Of a DNA stretch of 64,000 nt, positions 39,347-47,294 are shown in pieces. A program made the position numbers and the translations under genes. This DNA is from Treponema sp. (GTDB lineage Bacteria; Spirochaetota; Spirochaetia; Treponematales; Breznakiellaceae): NCBI GenBank assembly GCA_009787835.1, contig WQSN01000006.1:23538-87537 (forward strand), in the 5' to 3' direction. The notes under the pieces are model-generated. The model saw nothing but the letters and a program-made list of their open reading frames with translations. It had not been told where the DNA came from and did not search any database. Within the stretch, counting starts at the first letter, position 1; every line of letters starts with the position of its first letter.

Positions 39347-40066
39347 CTACGCGCCAGCGTTTAAGCGGTAGCCCATGCCGTGAACTGTTTCAATATATAC
39401 CGGATTTACAGGATCATCTTCCATTTTCCTGCGCAGCCGCTGGATATAAACGGCTACAGTGGTAAGATCGCCGAAAGTATTTTTCCAGACGCCGTTATAA
39501 ATGGTTTCCACATCCATTGGTTTACCGGGGTGTTCTGTGAGCCAGGCAAGACAGCCGTACTCCCTGGCTGACAGGGGAATCCTCTTTCCGTTTTTTTTAA
39601 GAATGCATGAATCATAATCCAAAACAAACGGACCGAACCTGAAAAACTCTTCCGCGCTTTTTTCCATGGTCTGTAAACCGGCGTATGCCGTGGCGTTTAA
39701 CGTATTGACGCGGCGAAATACCGCCCTGACGCGTGCGACAAGAACTTTGGGAGAAAATGGTTTTGTTATGTATTCATCTGCGCCAATCCCAAGGCCGCTT
39801 ATCTGGTCCTCATCGCTGTCCCGCGCGGAAACTATCAGTACGGGAACGTCATTTTTTTTCCTGAAACCCTGTAAAAATTCAAAACCGTCCATGCCGGGCA
39901 GATTTATATCCAGAATGACAAGTTCAGGTTTCCATCCTTCAATGACTGAAAAACCTTCTTCCGCGCTCTGTACGGCGCGCGCCTCGAAACCTTCCCTGGT
40001 CAGGTAAAGAGTAACCAGGGCGGAAAGCTCTTTTACGTCTTCTATGATTAAAATTTTCCCCTGCAT
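39347..40066 (-). CDS. OmpR-family response regulator
   Basis: ILIIEDVKELSALVTLYL, LVILDINLPGMDG, winged-helix VYIQRLRRKMEDDPVNPVYIETVHGMGYRL; start likely MQGKILIIED. Confidence 0.94.
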   Translation of the reverse strand: MQGKILIIEDVKELSALVTLYLTREGFEARAVQSAEEGFSVIEGWKPELVILDINLPGMDGFEFLQGFRKKNDVPVLIVSARDSDEDQISGLGIGADEYITKPFSPKVLVARVRAVFRRVNTLNATAYAGLQTMEKSAEEFFRFGPFVLDYDSCILKKNGKRIPLSAREYGCLAWLTEHPGKPMDVETIYNGVWKNTFGDLTTVAVYIQRLRRKMEDDPVNPVYIETVHGMGYRLNAGA

Positions 40067-40117
40067 GGTAAAATTATATTTTACAGTTATTTTTGCCGCA
40101 ACAAAAAAAATCAAAAA

Positions 40118-40155
40118 TAACAAAAAATTATATTTTATTAATCTCCTGTTAATGG
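40118..40155 (+). promoter_or_regulatory. Putative response-regulator box upstream of the MacA/MacB-like operon (copy 2)
   Basis: TAACAAAAAATTATATTTTATTAATCTCCTGTTAATGG; lies between the divergent regulator gene and the efflux operon. Confidence 0.65.
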
Positions 40156-40203
40156 CATTTCACTTCCGCTGTCATTATCATGTAAAATCCAGGGAGTATA
40201 TTT

Positions 40204-41529
40204 ATGAAGAAAATCAGCAAAAAGAACAGGATATGGATTATTATACCTGCCGCGCTGGCCATAATTTTTGTGTGTCTGGCGTTTTTAAACGCGGCCTCAG
40301 GCGGCAAGGCGGCGGCTGTAAGCTGTATTGAGTTATATCCTTCAGATCTAATCAACAGCATCAGCATAAAGGGAATAGTGGAAAGCGCTGAAAAAAACAA
40401 TGTCTATTCCAGCCTTGGCCATCCGGTTAAAAAATTAAATGTTGAGGTTGGCGACTGGGTAGCCAGAGGCCGGATATTATGCGAGTTAAATACCGAGGAT
40501 TTGGAAAATAATTTAGCGCAGCAGAAAGCGCAGCTGAACTCGTCCGTGCAGAGCATGAGGCAGCAGATTCAAATATCGGCCGTAAATCTTGAAAGCGCGC
40601 AGAAGAAATACGATGACGCGTTAAAGGATTCGGAAAACGGCACAACGCTTGATCTGGACATGAAAAAAAACGCGTACAAAAACAATCAGGAGCTGTTTGA
40701 ACGGGGATTTATTTCGGGAAATGAATTATCACAGTCGGAAGTCGCATATACTAGCGCCCTGAATAATTATAACGGATTACTGGAACAGGCGAAAGACGCG
40801 CTTAAGACCGCGCAGATTAATTACAACAACGCGATTGCAGCTAACACTGATACGCAGGAACTTGTAATAAAAAATCTGGAAAAACATCTCCGAGATTCTG
40901 TCATCAGGGCGCCTGTATCAGGCACTGTTACCGCAGTTTACGCCAGGGAAGGAGCATCGGGGTCGGGTCTGTTATTTGTCATTGAGGATACGGAGAATTT
41001 GATAATAAAAACCACCATAAAGGAATATGACATAAGCAATGTCAAAACAGGCATGTATGTAATTATTAAATCCGATTCAACCGGAAGCTCTGTTTACGAA
41101 GGCATTGTCAGTAAAATAGCCCCGACCGCGGTAAAAGACATGAGCGGGGAGACGGCTTCAAAGTCCGATGTTGAATTTGAGGCACAGGTCTATATTACAT
41201 CAAGAGAAACAGATCTAAAAATAGGAATGAACGCGAGATTAAATGTAATACTGGAAGAGAAGAAACATGTGTATTGTGTTCCCTATGACGCGGTTATGAC
41301 AACAGCTAACGGTGAAAATTATATTTTCACAGCGCAGGATAACGGGCAGAACAAACAAACCGCGAAGCAGATAAATGTAACAACAGGGCTTGAAACGGAT
41401 TTTTATGTTGAAATTTTCAGCGCAGAGCTGTTTGACGGAATGAAAGCCATAAGCGATGTTTCCTCTGTCCGTGACGGGATGCTGATAAATATTAACACGG
41501 GAGGTTCGAGCCGTGGACAGCGTAATTAA
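40204..41529 (+). CDS. MacA-like periplasmic adaptor (HlyD family)
   Basis: N-terminal TM, coiled-coil hairpin, VIRAPVSGTVTAVYAREG. Confidence 0.88.
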   Translation: MKKISKKNRIWIIIPAALAIIFVCLAFLNAASGGKAAAVSCIELYPSDLINSISIKGIVESAEKNNVYSSLGHPVKKLNVEVGDWVARGRILCELNTEDLENNLAQQKAQLNSSVQSMRQQIQISAVNLESAQKKYDDALKDSENGTTLDLDMKKNAYKNNQELFERGFISGNELSQSEVAYTSALNNYNGLLEQAKDALKTAQINYNNAIAANTDTQELVIKNLEKHLRDSVIRAPVSGTVTAVYAREGASGSGLLFVIEDTENLIIKTTIKEYDISNVKTGMYVIIKSDSTGSSVYEGIVSKIAPTAVKDMSGETASKSDVEFEAQVYITSRETDLKIGMNARLNVILEEKKHVYCVPYDAVMTTANGENYIFTAQDNGQNKQTAKQINVTTGLETDFYVEIFSAELFDGMKAISDVSSVRDGMLININTGGSSRGQRN

Positions 41530-42220
41530 TATGAAAGATATTATTAAATCCTTTTTTATCGGCACGCCCAATGAGCTTCATGCCCTGAAAAAGATCAATA
41601 TAAACATAAAAAAAGGTGAATTTGTTTCCGTTGTCGGCCAATCCGGTTCGGGAAAATCAACGCTGATGAATATTATAGGAGCGCTGGACAGACCGACTTC
41701 AGGAGAGTATAAACTGGACGACGCTGATATTTGCCGGTTAGGCGACAATGAGCTCTCTGACATCCGCAATCAGAAAATCGGTTTTGTGTTTCAGACATTT
41801 AATTTGATTCCGAGGAGCAACGCGCTGAGGAATGTCGAGATTCCCATGCTTTACAACGGGGTAGGCGCATCCAAACGGGTAAAGCGCGCGAAAGAACTTT
41901 TGGATATGGTTGGAATGTGCGATAGGATGAATCATCTGCCAAATGAATTATCTGGAGGACAGAAACAGCGCGTCGCGATTGCGAGATCAATGGCCAACAA
42001 TCCATCCATCATACTCGCGGATGAGCCGACAGGAGCGTTAGACTCGCAGACAGGCAGGATGGTTATGGATATTTTCCACAAGCTTCATAAGGAAGAGGGC
42101 AAAACAATTATTTTAATTACACATAACGCTGAACTGGCGGGCGAAACTGAAAGAATAATAACAATTAAAGACGGAGAGATAGTTACAGAATGCGCGTCTT
42201 CGCAGCAGGAGAGAATGTAG
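41513..42220 (+). CDS. MacB/LolD-type ABC transporter ATPase
   Basis: VGQSGSGKSTLMNIIGALDRPTSGEY, LSGGQKQRVAIARSMANNPSIILADEPTGALDS. Confidence 0.95.
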   Translation: MDSVINMKDIIKSFFIGTPNELHALKKININIKKGEFVSVVGQSGSGKSTLMNIIGALDRPTSGEYKLDDADICRLGDNELSDIRNQKIGFVFQTFNLIPRSNALRNVEIPMLYNGVGASKRVKRAKELLDMVGMCDRMNHLPNELSGGQKQRVAIARSMANNPSIILADEPTGALDSQTGRMVMDIFHKLHKEEGKTIILITHNAELAGETERIITIKDGEIVTECASSQQERM

Positions 42221-42221
42221 C

Positions 42222-43499
42222 ATGTTTTTACTGGAAAACATTCAGCTTGCTCTTGAAGGCCTTAAAACAAATAAAATGCGCGCGTTACTCACCATGCTTG
42301 GCATTATAATCGGCATCGGCTCTGTAATAGCGATTGTAACAGTCGGCGATTCAATGACAGCTTCTGTGTCAACATCCATGCAGAGCCTTGGCGCTACGAA
42401 TATCATGGTAATGCTGCAGCGAAAAGATTCTGATTCAATGCGCGGTTCCCAGATGGCAGGCGGGAATATTTCCGCGGAGGATTTAATTTCCGATGAGATG
42501 ATTGAAAATTATTTAAGAAGGTATGAGCGCAGCATTACGGCGATTGGGTTATCAGGCTCCGGCGGTTCCGCAAAAGCGCAGGATAACAGGCTTTACGCCA
42601 ATGTTACAATAACCGGCGCAAATGAAGGATACAGCCTTGTCAATAATATTAATGTAATTGAAGGCCGTTTCCTGCGGGAAGGCGATATAAAGTCGAACCG
42701 TTATGTGGCGGTAGTATCAGATAAACTTGTAAAAAACATGTTTCGCGCAAATGAAAGTCCGCTTGGAAAGGAAATAAAAATCAACTCCGACAACAGCATG
42801 CAGACATACACGATTGTAGGCGTTTATAAACATGAAGATTCAATTTCAATGGGGCCGATGGGAGGCGCTTCATCATCTGAAAAAGACATCAGGACAAATT
42901 TGTATATACCTATAACCACCTGCAAAATAATCAATTCAATGGAAGCAGGATATCAATCAATAACTGTTATGGCAGGAGCTGATACAGATTCGCGGAAATT
43001 TACCAATGATACAAGGAATTTTTTTAATACCTACTATGCCAATAATGCACGATATGAAATTAACGCAATCAGCATGGAAGCCATGATGTCTACCATGACA
43101 AGCATGCTTGGGACACTGAGTATCGCAGTGGCTGTTATAGCTGGCATTTCCTTATTGGTCGGAGGCGTCGGCGTTATGAATATTATGCTGGTTTCCGTAA
43201 CTGAACGGACAAGGGAAATCGGGACAAGAAAAGCGTTAGGCGCAAGAAATTCCGCCATTCGCGCTCAGTTCATAGTTGAAGCTGTTATTATATGCGCCAT
43301 CGGCGGTCTTATAGGAATACTTACAGGCGTAGGTCTGGGATACATTGGTTCGGTTTTGTTGGGCAGTCCGGGGCTGCCGTCAATATTTATCATTGTCGTC
43401 GCTGTTCTGTTCTCAATGGTTATCGGCGTATTTTTCGGATACTATCCCGCGAATAAGGCGTCAAAACTTGATCCCATAGAAGCGCTGCGATATGAATAG
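42222..43499 (+). CDS. MacB-type ABC transporter permease
   Basis: NKMRALLTMLGIIIGIGSVIAI, GGVGVMNIMLVSVTERTREIGTRKALGARN. Confidence 0.94.
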   Translation: MFLLENIQLALEGLKTNKMRALLTMLGIIIGIGSVIAIVTVGDSMTASVSTSMQSLGATNIMVMLQRKDSDSMRGSQMAGGNISAEDLISDEMIENYLRRYERSITAIGLSGSGGSAKAQDNRLYANVTITGANEGYSLVNNINVIEGRFLREGDIKSNRYVAVVSDKLVKNMFRANESPLGKEIKINSDNSMQTYTIVGVYKHEDSISMGPMGGASSSEKDIRTNLYIPITTCKIINSMEAGYQSITVMAGADTDSRKFTNDTRNFFNTYYANNARYEINAISMEAMMSTMTSMLGTLSIAVAVIAGISLLVGGVGVMNIMLVSVTERTREIGTRKALGARNSAIRAQFIVEAVIICAIGGLIGILTGVGLGYIGSVLLGSPGLPSIFIIVVAVLFSMVIGVFFGYYPANKASKLDPIEALRYE

Positions 43500-43574
43500 C
43501 GAAGTGAGCTAAAAGCTGTGTGTCAATCGCCTGTTTTCAGTAATTGACACCGGCAGACTTTTACATAATTTCCA

Positions 43575-43850
43575 TTACGCGGTTTTTTCAAATGTGGGAA
43601 GATTATTATTATAAAGCACATTTCCCCTGAGTTCAAACGGCCCGTCAATTTTGCTGATAAATATCTGACCGCCTGTGACAGTATATGTCAGCGGATATTT
43701 TTTCGGCTGTGAGGTGAAAATGCAGTTTCTTTGATCCACAAATTCAACCGTAAACCGGTCGCCAAATGATTTTCTCCAGCTGGTCCATTTGGTTCCAATG
43801 AGCTGCTCGTGTTTAAAAGCCGTTTTTTCCATTGATAATTCTGTATTCAT
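43575..43850 (-). CDS. Small protein of unknown function
   Basis: 91-aa ORF preceded by GGAGG; lipocalin-like short beta pattern only. Confidence 0.6.
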   Translation of the reverse strand: MNTELSMEKTAFKHEQLIGTKWTSWRKSFGDRFTVEFVDQRNCIFTSQPKKYPLTYTVTGGQIFISKIDGPFELRGNVLYNNNLPTFEKTA

Positions 43851-43990
43851 ATATCCTCCGTTTAGAATTAATTTAGTATCTATTTATAATCTAAGAAGAT
43901 TTGGCTTATGAGGCAAGTTTTTTTTATGTTACGGGAAGATATTGCGGCAGATAACCATGATTTAATTTATGGCTATCTGCCGCCTGAGGG

Positions 43991-45370
43991 TTATTTATTC
44001 ATTGGGATGTCAGGGATCGACGCAAAACCGCGCTGAAGATCTGCATCGCCTGGGATCTGATCGCTCATGGTTTTGTTGTTGTATGCCTGGTAAGCTGTCA
44101 TGTCGAAGAAGCCGGTTCCGCTTAAACCGAAAAGAATTACTTTTTTCTCGCCTTTCTTTTTGCATTCAAGAGCCTCGTCAATCGCGGCTTTGATTGCGTG
44201 AGATGATTCGGGCGCGGGCAGAATGCCTTCCACCTTCATGAATTGTATCGCGGCGCTGAATACATCGGTCTGTACTTCTGAACGGGCTTCCAGATAACCG
44301 TCTTTATAAAGTTTAGACAGAACGGAATTCATGCCGTGATAGCGCAGACCTCCGGCATGATTTGCGGACGGAATGAAGCCGTTGCCCAAAGTCATCATTT
44401 TTATCAGCGGAGTGGTTTTTGCAGTATCGCCGAAATCATAGGCAAAACGTCCGCGCGTAAATGACGGGCAGGAAGCTGGTTCAACAGCGATGAAGCGGGT
44501 GTTTGAATTACCGCTGAGTTTCTCTCCCATAAACGGCGCGATAAGTCCGCCCAAATTTGATCCGCCGCCCGCGCAGCCTATGATGATATCCGGTTTAACT
44601 CCGTATTTGTCCAGAGCTATCTTTGTTTCCTGTCCGATTATCGACTGATGGAGCAGTACATGATTTAATACGCTTCCAAGCACATAACGGCATTTATCAG
44701 TTTTTACCGCAGTCTCAATCGCTTCTGAAATTGCGCAGCCCAATGAGCCGCCGGTATTCGGATCGTCAGCGAGGATTTTTTTTCCTGACTCTGTTGTGTT
44801 GGAAGGAGAAGCGACAACTTTTGCGCCGTACGCTTCCATCAGCGCTTTGCGGTAAGGTTTTTGCTCCGAGCTGACTTTTACCATGTATACAATCAAATCC
44901 AGTCCGTAAAAACCGCAGGACATCGCCATAGCCGTGCCCCATTGACCCGCGCCTGTCTCTGTTGTCAGGGAAGTCAATCCCTCTTTTTTCGCATAATACC
45001 CCTGAGGTCCTGCCGAATTAAGTTTATGGGAACCGGAAGTGTTGGTTCCTTCAAACTTGTAATAAATTTCCGCGGGCGTATCCAGCATTCTTTCAAGATA
45101 ATAAGCGCGGATCACTGCGGATGGTCTGTACGCGCGGTAAAAATCCTGAATATCATCCGGAATTGGAATTAAACGGGTGGTATCGTCAAGCTCCTGTTCA
45201 ATTACGCCCCTGCAAAATACAGGCGCAAGATCATCGGCGGTAACAGGTTTCAGTGTTCCGGGGTGCAGTATGGGATCCGGCTTGTTTTTCATATCCGCCC
45301 TCAGGTTGTACCAAAATTTCGGCATTTCATCTTCTGTAAGGTAGATTCTTGTTGGAATTTTATTATTCAT
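43991..45370 (-). CDS. trpB: TrpB2-type tryptophan synthase beta chain-like PLP enzyme
   Basis: YYKFEGTNTSGSHKLNSAGPQGYYAKKEG, TETGAGQWGTAMA, GCAGGGSNLGGL; start at MNNKIPTR behind GGAG. Confidence 0.9.
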   Translation of the reverse strand: MNNKIPTRIYLTEDEMPKFWYNLRADMKNKPDPILHPGTLKPVTADDLAPVFCRGVIEQELDDTTRLIPIPDDIQDFYRAYRPSAVIRAYYLERMLDTPAEIYYKFEGTNTSGSHKLNSAGPQGYYAKKEGLTSLTTETGAGQWGTAMAMSCGFYGLDLIVYMVKVSSEQKPYRKALMEAYGAKVVASPSNTTESGKKILADDPNTGGSLGCAISEAIETAVKTDKCRYVLGSVLNHVLLHQSIIGQETKIALDKYGVKPDIIIGCAGGGSNLGGLIAPFMGEKLSGNSNTRFIAVEPASCPSFTRGRFAYDFGDTAKTTPLIKMMTLGNGFIPSANHAGGLRYHGMNSVLSKLYKDGYLEARSEVQTDVFSAAIQFMKVEGILPAPESSHAIKAAIDEALECKKKGEKKVILFGLSGTGFFDMTAYQAYNNKTMSDQIPGDADLQRGFASIPDIPMNK

Positions 45371-45484
45371 TTCTTTCTCCATTAAATTTAATTTTGACAA
45401 ATTTATATTTGCCTTATGACTTAACCAAGTCTTTCTCTTAAAATGCTGTGCAGCATTGTTATAATTTATATTGATTTAGATGTT

Positions 45485-45556
45485 TGCCGTTGGACCGGCA
45501 ATAGGTATTTATATTAGAGTTGGCCGCGCTGCGGCCATTCCCACGCCGCACGTTTA
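45485..45556 (-). promoter_or_regulatory. Candidate attenuator with mutually exclusive hairpins in the trpB leader
   Basis: Minus strand TGCGGC-GTGGGAATG-GCCGCA competes with TGGCCGC-AGC-GCGGCCA; downstream TTGCCG-GTCCAA-CGGCAA. Confidence 0.5.
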
Positions 45557-45612
45557 CTGGAGGATGTTCCGGAATTTTTAATTTTTTTCTCTGTAAAAAA
45601 TCTGATAGTCAT
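45514..45612 (-). CDS. Candidate Trp leader peptide (not in the supplied ORF track)
   Basis: MTIRFFTEKKIKNSGTSSSKRAAWEWPQRGQL*, TGG-GAA-TGG codons; starts about 13 nt after the predicted TSS and ends about 143 nt before trpB. Confidence 0.6.
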   Translation of the reverse strand: MTIRFFTEKKIKNSGTSSSKRAAWEWPQRGQL

Positions 45613-45631
45613 GAATTTTCCCGTGAATAAT

Positions 45632-45660
45632 ATATTACGATTTTTAATTAAAATTGTCAA
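45632..45660 (-). promoter_or_regulatory. Predicted sigma70 promoter of the trpB leader transcript
   Basis: Minus strand TTGACA-17-TAATAT. Confidence 0.75.
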
Positions 45661-45687
45661 GCGGTTTTTCATTAATTTAAGATGATT

Positions 45688-46536
45688 CTACAATTCTTCA
45701 GATAACATTAATTTATTACCCCAAATATGCAGTGCAATTCCGAATGCTACTGAAACGTTTAATGAAGCTTTTGCGCCGTAACTGGGGATTGATACCCTGC
45801 CAAGTGAAGCGTCTGCGGCATCTAAAGCGTGCGGACTTACTCCCAGTTCTTCAGAACCGGCGATTAAAAGGCCGGAGCGGGGGAAAGGAAATTCTGAAAT
45901 TGAGATGCCTCCGGTTTCCAGGGCGAAAACAGGGTATGGCAGCGTGGCGGATGACGCAGTAAAAAGTTCCTGCCGCTCCCATGGGACGGAATCCACGCAG
46001 CCCATTGCTGTCCTTTCTGCGCGTCTGTGGCGCGGGTCGGCGCAGAATGGAGACAGGATAATTTTTTCCACGCCGAAACTTTCTGCGGTGCGGAACATTG
46101 CGCCGACATTAAACGGAGAGCGTATATCTTCGAGGTATACAAACATGCCTTCGAAAACGCGCCGCTTTAAAGGATCCAGGCAGCCGCCGGCGCAGGTGAA
46201 ATCCCAGTCCGCCTGATCGCGGCTTGTTTCAGATAACAGAATATGTTTTACGCTGTTTAAAGCCCGCCGAAACCTGGAAATGTCACAATTGTTATAAGAT
46301 GCCGCCTGTTCAAAAACAAACACCGCATCATTAAAAACATTCCTGGCCTCGGGCTGAAAAAGCCCGTCTTCCGCAAGCAGTCTGGCGGCGTCCTTAAAAA
46401 AGCAAATTTCTGAGGCGGTAAAAATATTTACATTATGCTGCGCCGCGATGCGGTTTTCAACAAACGTAAAAAATTTCGCTATCTTTCGCAGCTTCTGTGT
46501 CCTTGGAAGCTTATCAAGTTTATAAAGGGGAATCAT
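45688..46536 (-). CDS. SpoU/TrmH-family RNA 2'-O-methyltransferase
   Basis: VYLEDIRSPFNVGAMFRTAESFGVEKIILS, LLIAGSEELGVSPHAL, SLNVSVAFGIALHIW. Confidence 0.9.
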   Translation of the reverse strand: MIPLYKLDKLPRTQKLRKIAKFFTFVENRIAAQHNVNIFTASEICFFKDAARLLAEDGLFQPEARNVFNDAVFVFEQAASYNNCDISRFRRALNSVKHILLSETSRDQADWDFTCAGGCLDPLKRRVFEGMFVYLEDIRSPFNVGAMFRTAESFGVEKIILSPFCADPRHRRAERTAMGCVDSVPWERQELFTASSATLPYPVFALETGGISISEFPFPRSGLLIAGSEELGVSPHALDAADASLGRVSIPSYGAKASLNVSVAFGIALHIWGNKLMLSEEL

Positions 46537-46544
46537 TTAAAAAT

Positions 46545-46874
46545 TCATGCGCTTTTTGTGACATTTAACAATTGTTCTATTTGCTGCATGACATAATCCT
46601 GGAACTTTGGCGGCAGTTCGTTAAATAATCCAACCATACGCTGCAGTTTTTCTCCGGGAGTTCTGAAAAACATTTCGCCTTCGCCGGTTTTCAGCCATTT
46701 TTCGTTAACGCCGAATGTCAGTGATATCAAATGTATTATCCGTTCGTTTACTCTCCTGTGTTCGCATTCCAGCTCCGCGATATACCCATTGCTTATATAA
46801 ATTGCTCTTGCGAATTCAACCTGTGACATATTTAAAGTCTGCCTCAAGCGCCTTATACGTTTACTGATTGTCAT
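46545..46874 (-). CDS. XRE-family HTH transcriptional regulator
   Basis: KRIRRLRQTLNMSQVEFARAIYISNGYIAELECEHRRVNERIIHLISLTFGVNEKWL. Confidence 0.93.
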   Translation of the reverse strand: MTISKRIRRLRQTLNMSQVEFARAIYISNGYIAELECEHRRVNERIIHLISLTFGVNEKWLKTGEGEMFFRTPGEKLQRMVGLFNELPPKFQDYVMQQIEQLLNVTKSA

Positions 46875-46880
46875 ATTTGA

Positions 46881-46909
46881 ATCATATTACATCGGGACTC
46901 ACTATGCAA
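46881..46909 (-). promoter_or_regulatory. Predicted sigma70 promoter of the XRE gene, leaderless
   Basis: Minus strand TTGCAT-17-TATGAT-TCAAAT-ATG(46874). Confidence 0.6.
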
Positions 46910-46992
46910 GGTTATATTTTACAATTTGAGTATGAACATTATTTTATAATATTGCGGTTATTTCAATAAATTGAAGTATTAGTAATAATGTA

Positions 46993-47022
46993 TTTACAAT
47001 TCTTATTAAAATAATATATTAT
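46993..47022 (+). promoter_or_regulatory. Predicted sigma70 promoter of the 54-aa ORF
   Basis: TTTACA-18-TATTAT. Confidence 0.55.
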
Positions 47023-47074
47023 ACTCACATACAGAGCGGGATGCGGTGACTTCGGTTCCCTGCGGAGGAGCAGT

Positions 47075-47239
47075 ATGATTCAGGAAGAGAAACTAAAAAA
47101 AGTATGCAGCGACTTCTCGTTACTCAGTGAGCAGCAGCAGGACTATATCCTTGGCATTATCCAGGCGCTTCTTTTTGCCAGAACTGTGAACAGTCAATCT
47201 GCGTCTGAAGAACACGAAACCATACCATCTGACGAATAA
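47075..47239 (+). CDS. 54-aa protein resembling the C-terminal segment of the divergent XRE regulator (not in the ORF track)
   Basis: MIQEEKLKKVCSDFSLLSEQQQDYILGIIQALLFARTVNSQSASEEHETIPSDE*; GGAGGAG Shine-Dalgarno. Confidence 0.7.
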   Translation: MIQEEKLKKVCSDFSLLSEQQQDYILGIIQALLFARTVNSQSASEEHETIPSDE

Positions 47240-47258
47240 ACGCCATCCAATGGCGCGG

Positions 47259-47287
47259 TTGCTGATTTAACTTTAATAATTTACAAT
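47259..47287 (+). promoter_or_regulatory. Predicted sigma70 promoter, leaderless
   Basis: TTGCTG-17-TACAAT-AAACAAC-ATG(47295). Confidence 0.5.
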
Positions 47288-47294
47288 AAACAAC

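Noticed and set aside
43520-43550. GTGTCAAT...ATTGACAC inverted repeat between the MacB-like operon and the small 91-aa gene
   Set aside because: 8-bp arms with a 15-nt loop and no T-tract; could be a weak terminator but nothing further supports it.
45370-45612. T-box riboswitch upstream of trpB
   Set aside because: No recognisable T-box GGUGGnACCGCG-type sequence and no specifier stem; the leader-peptide model fits better.
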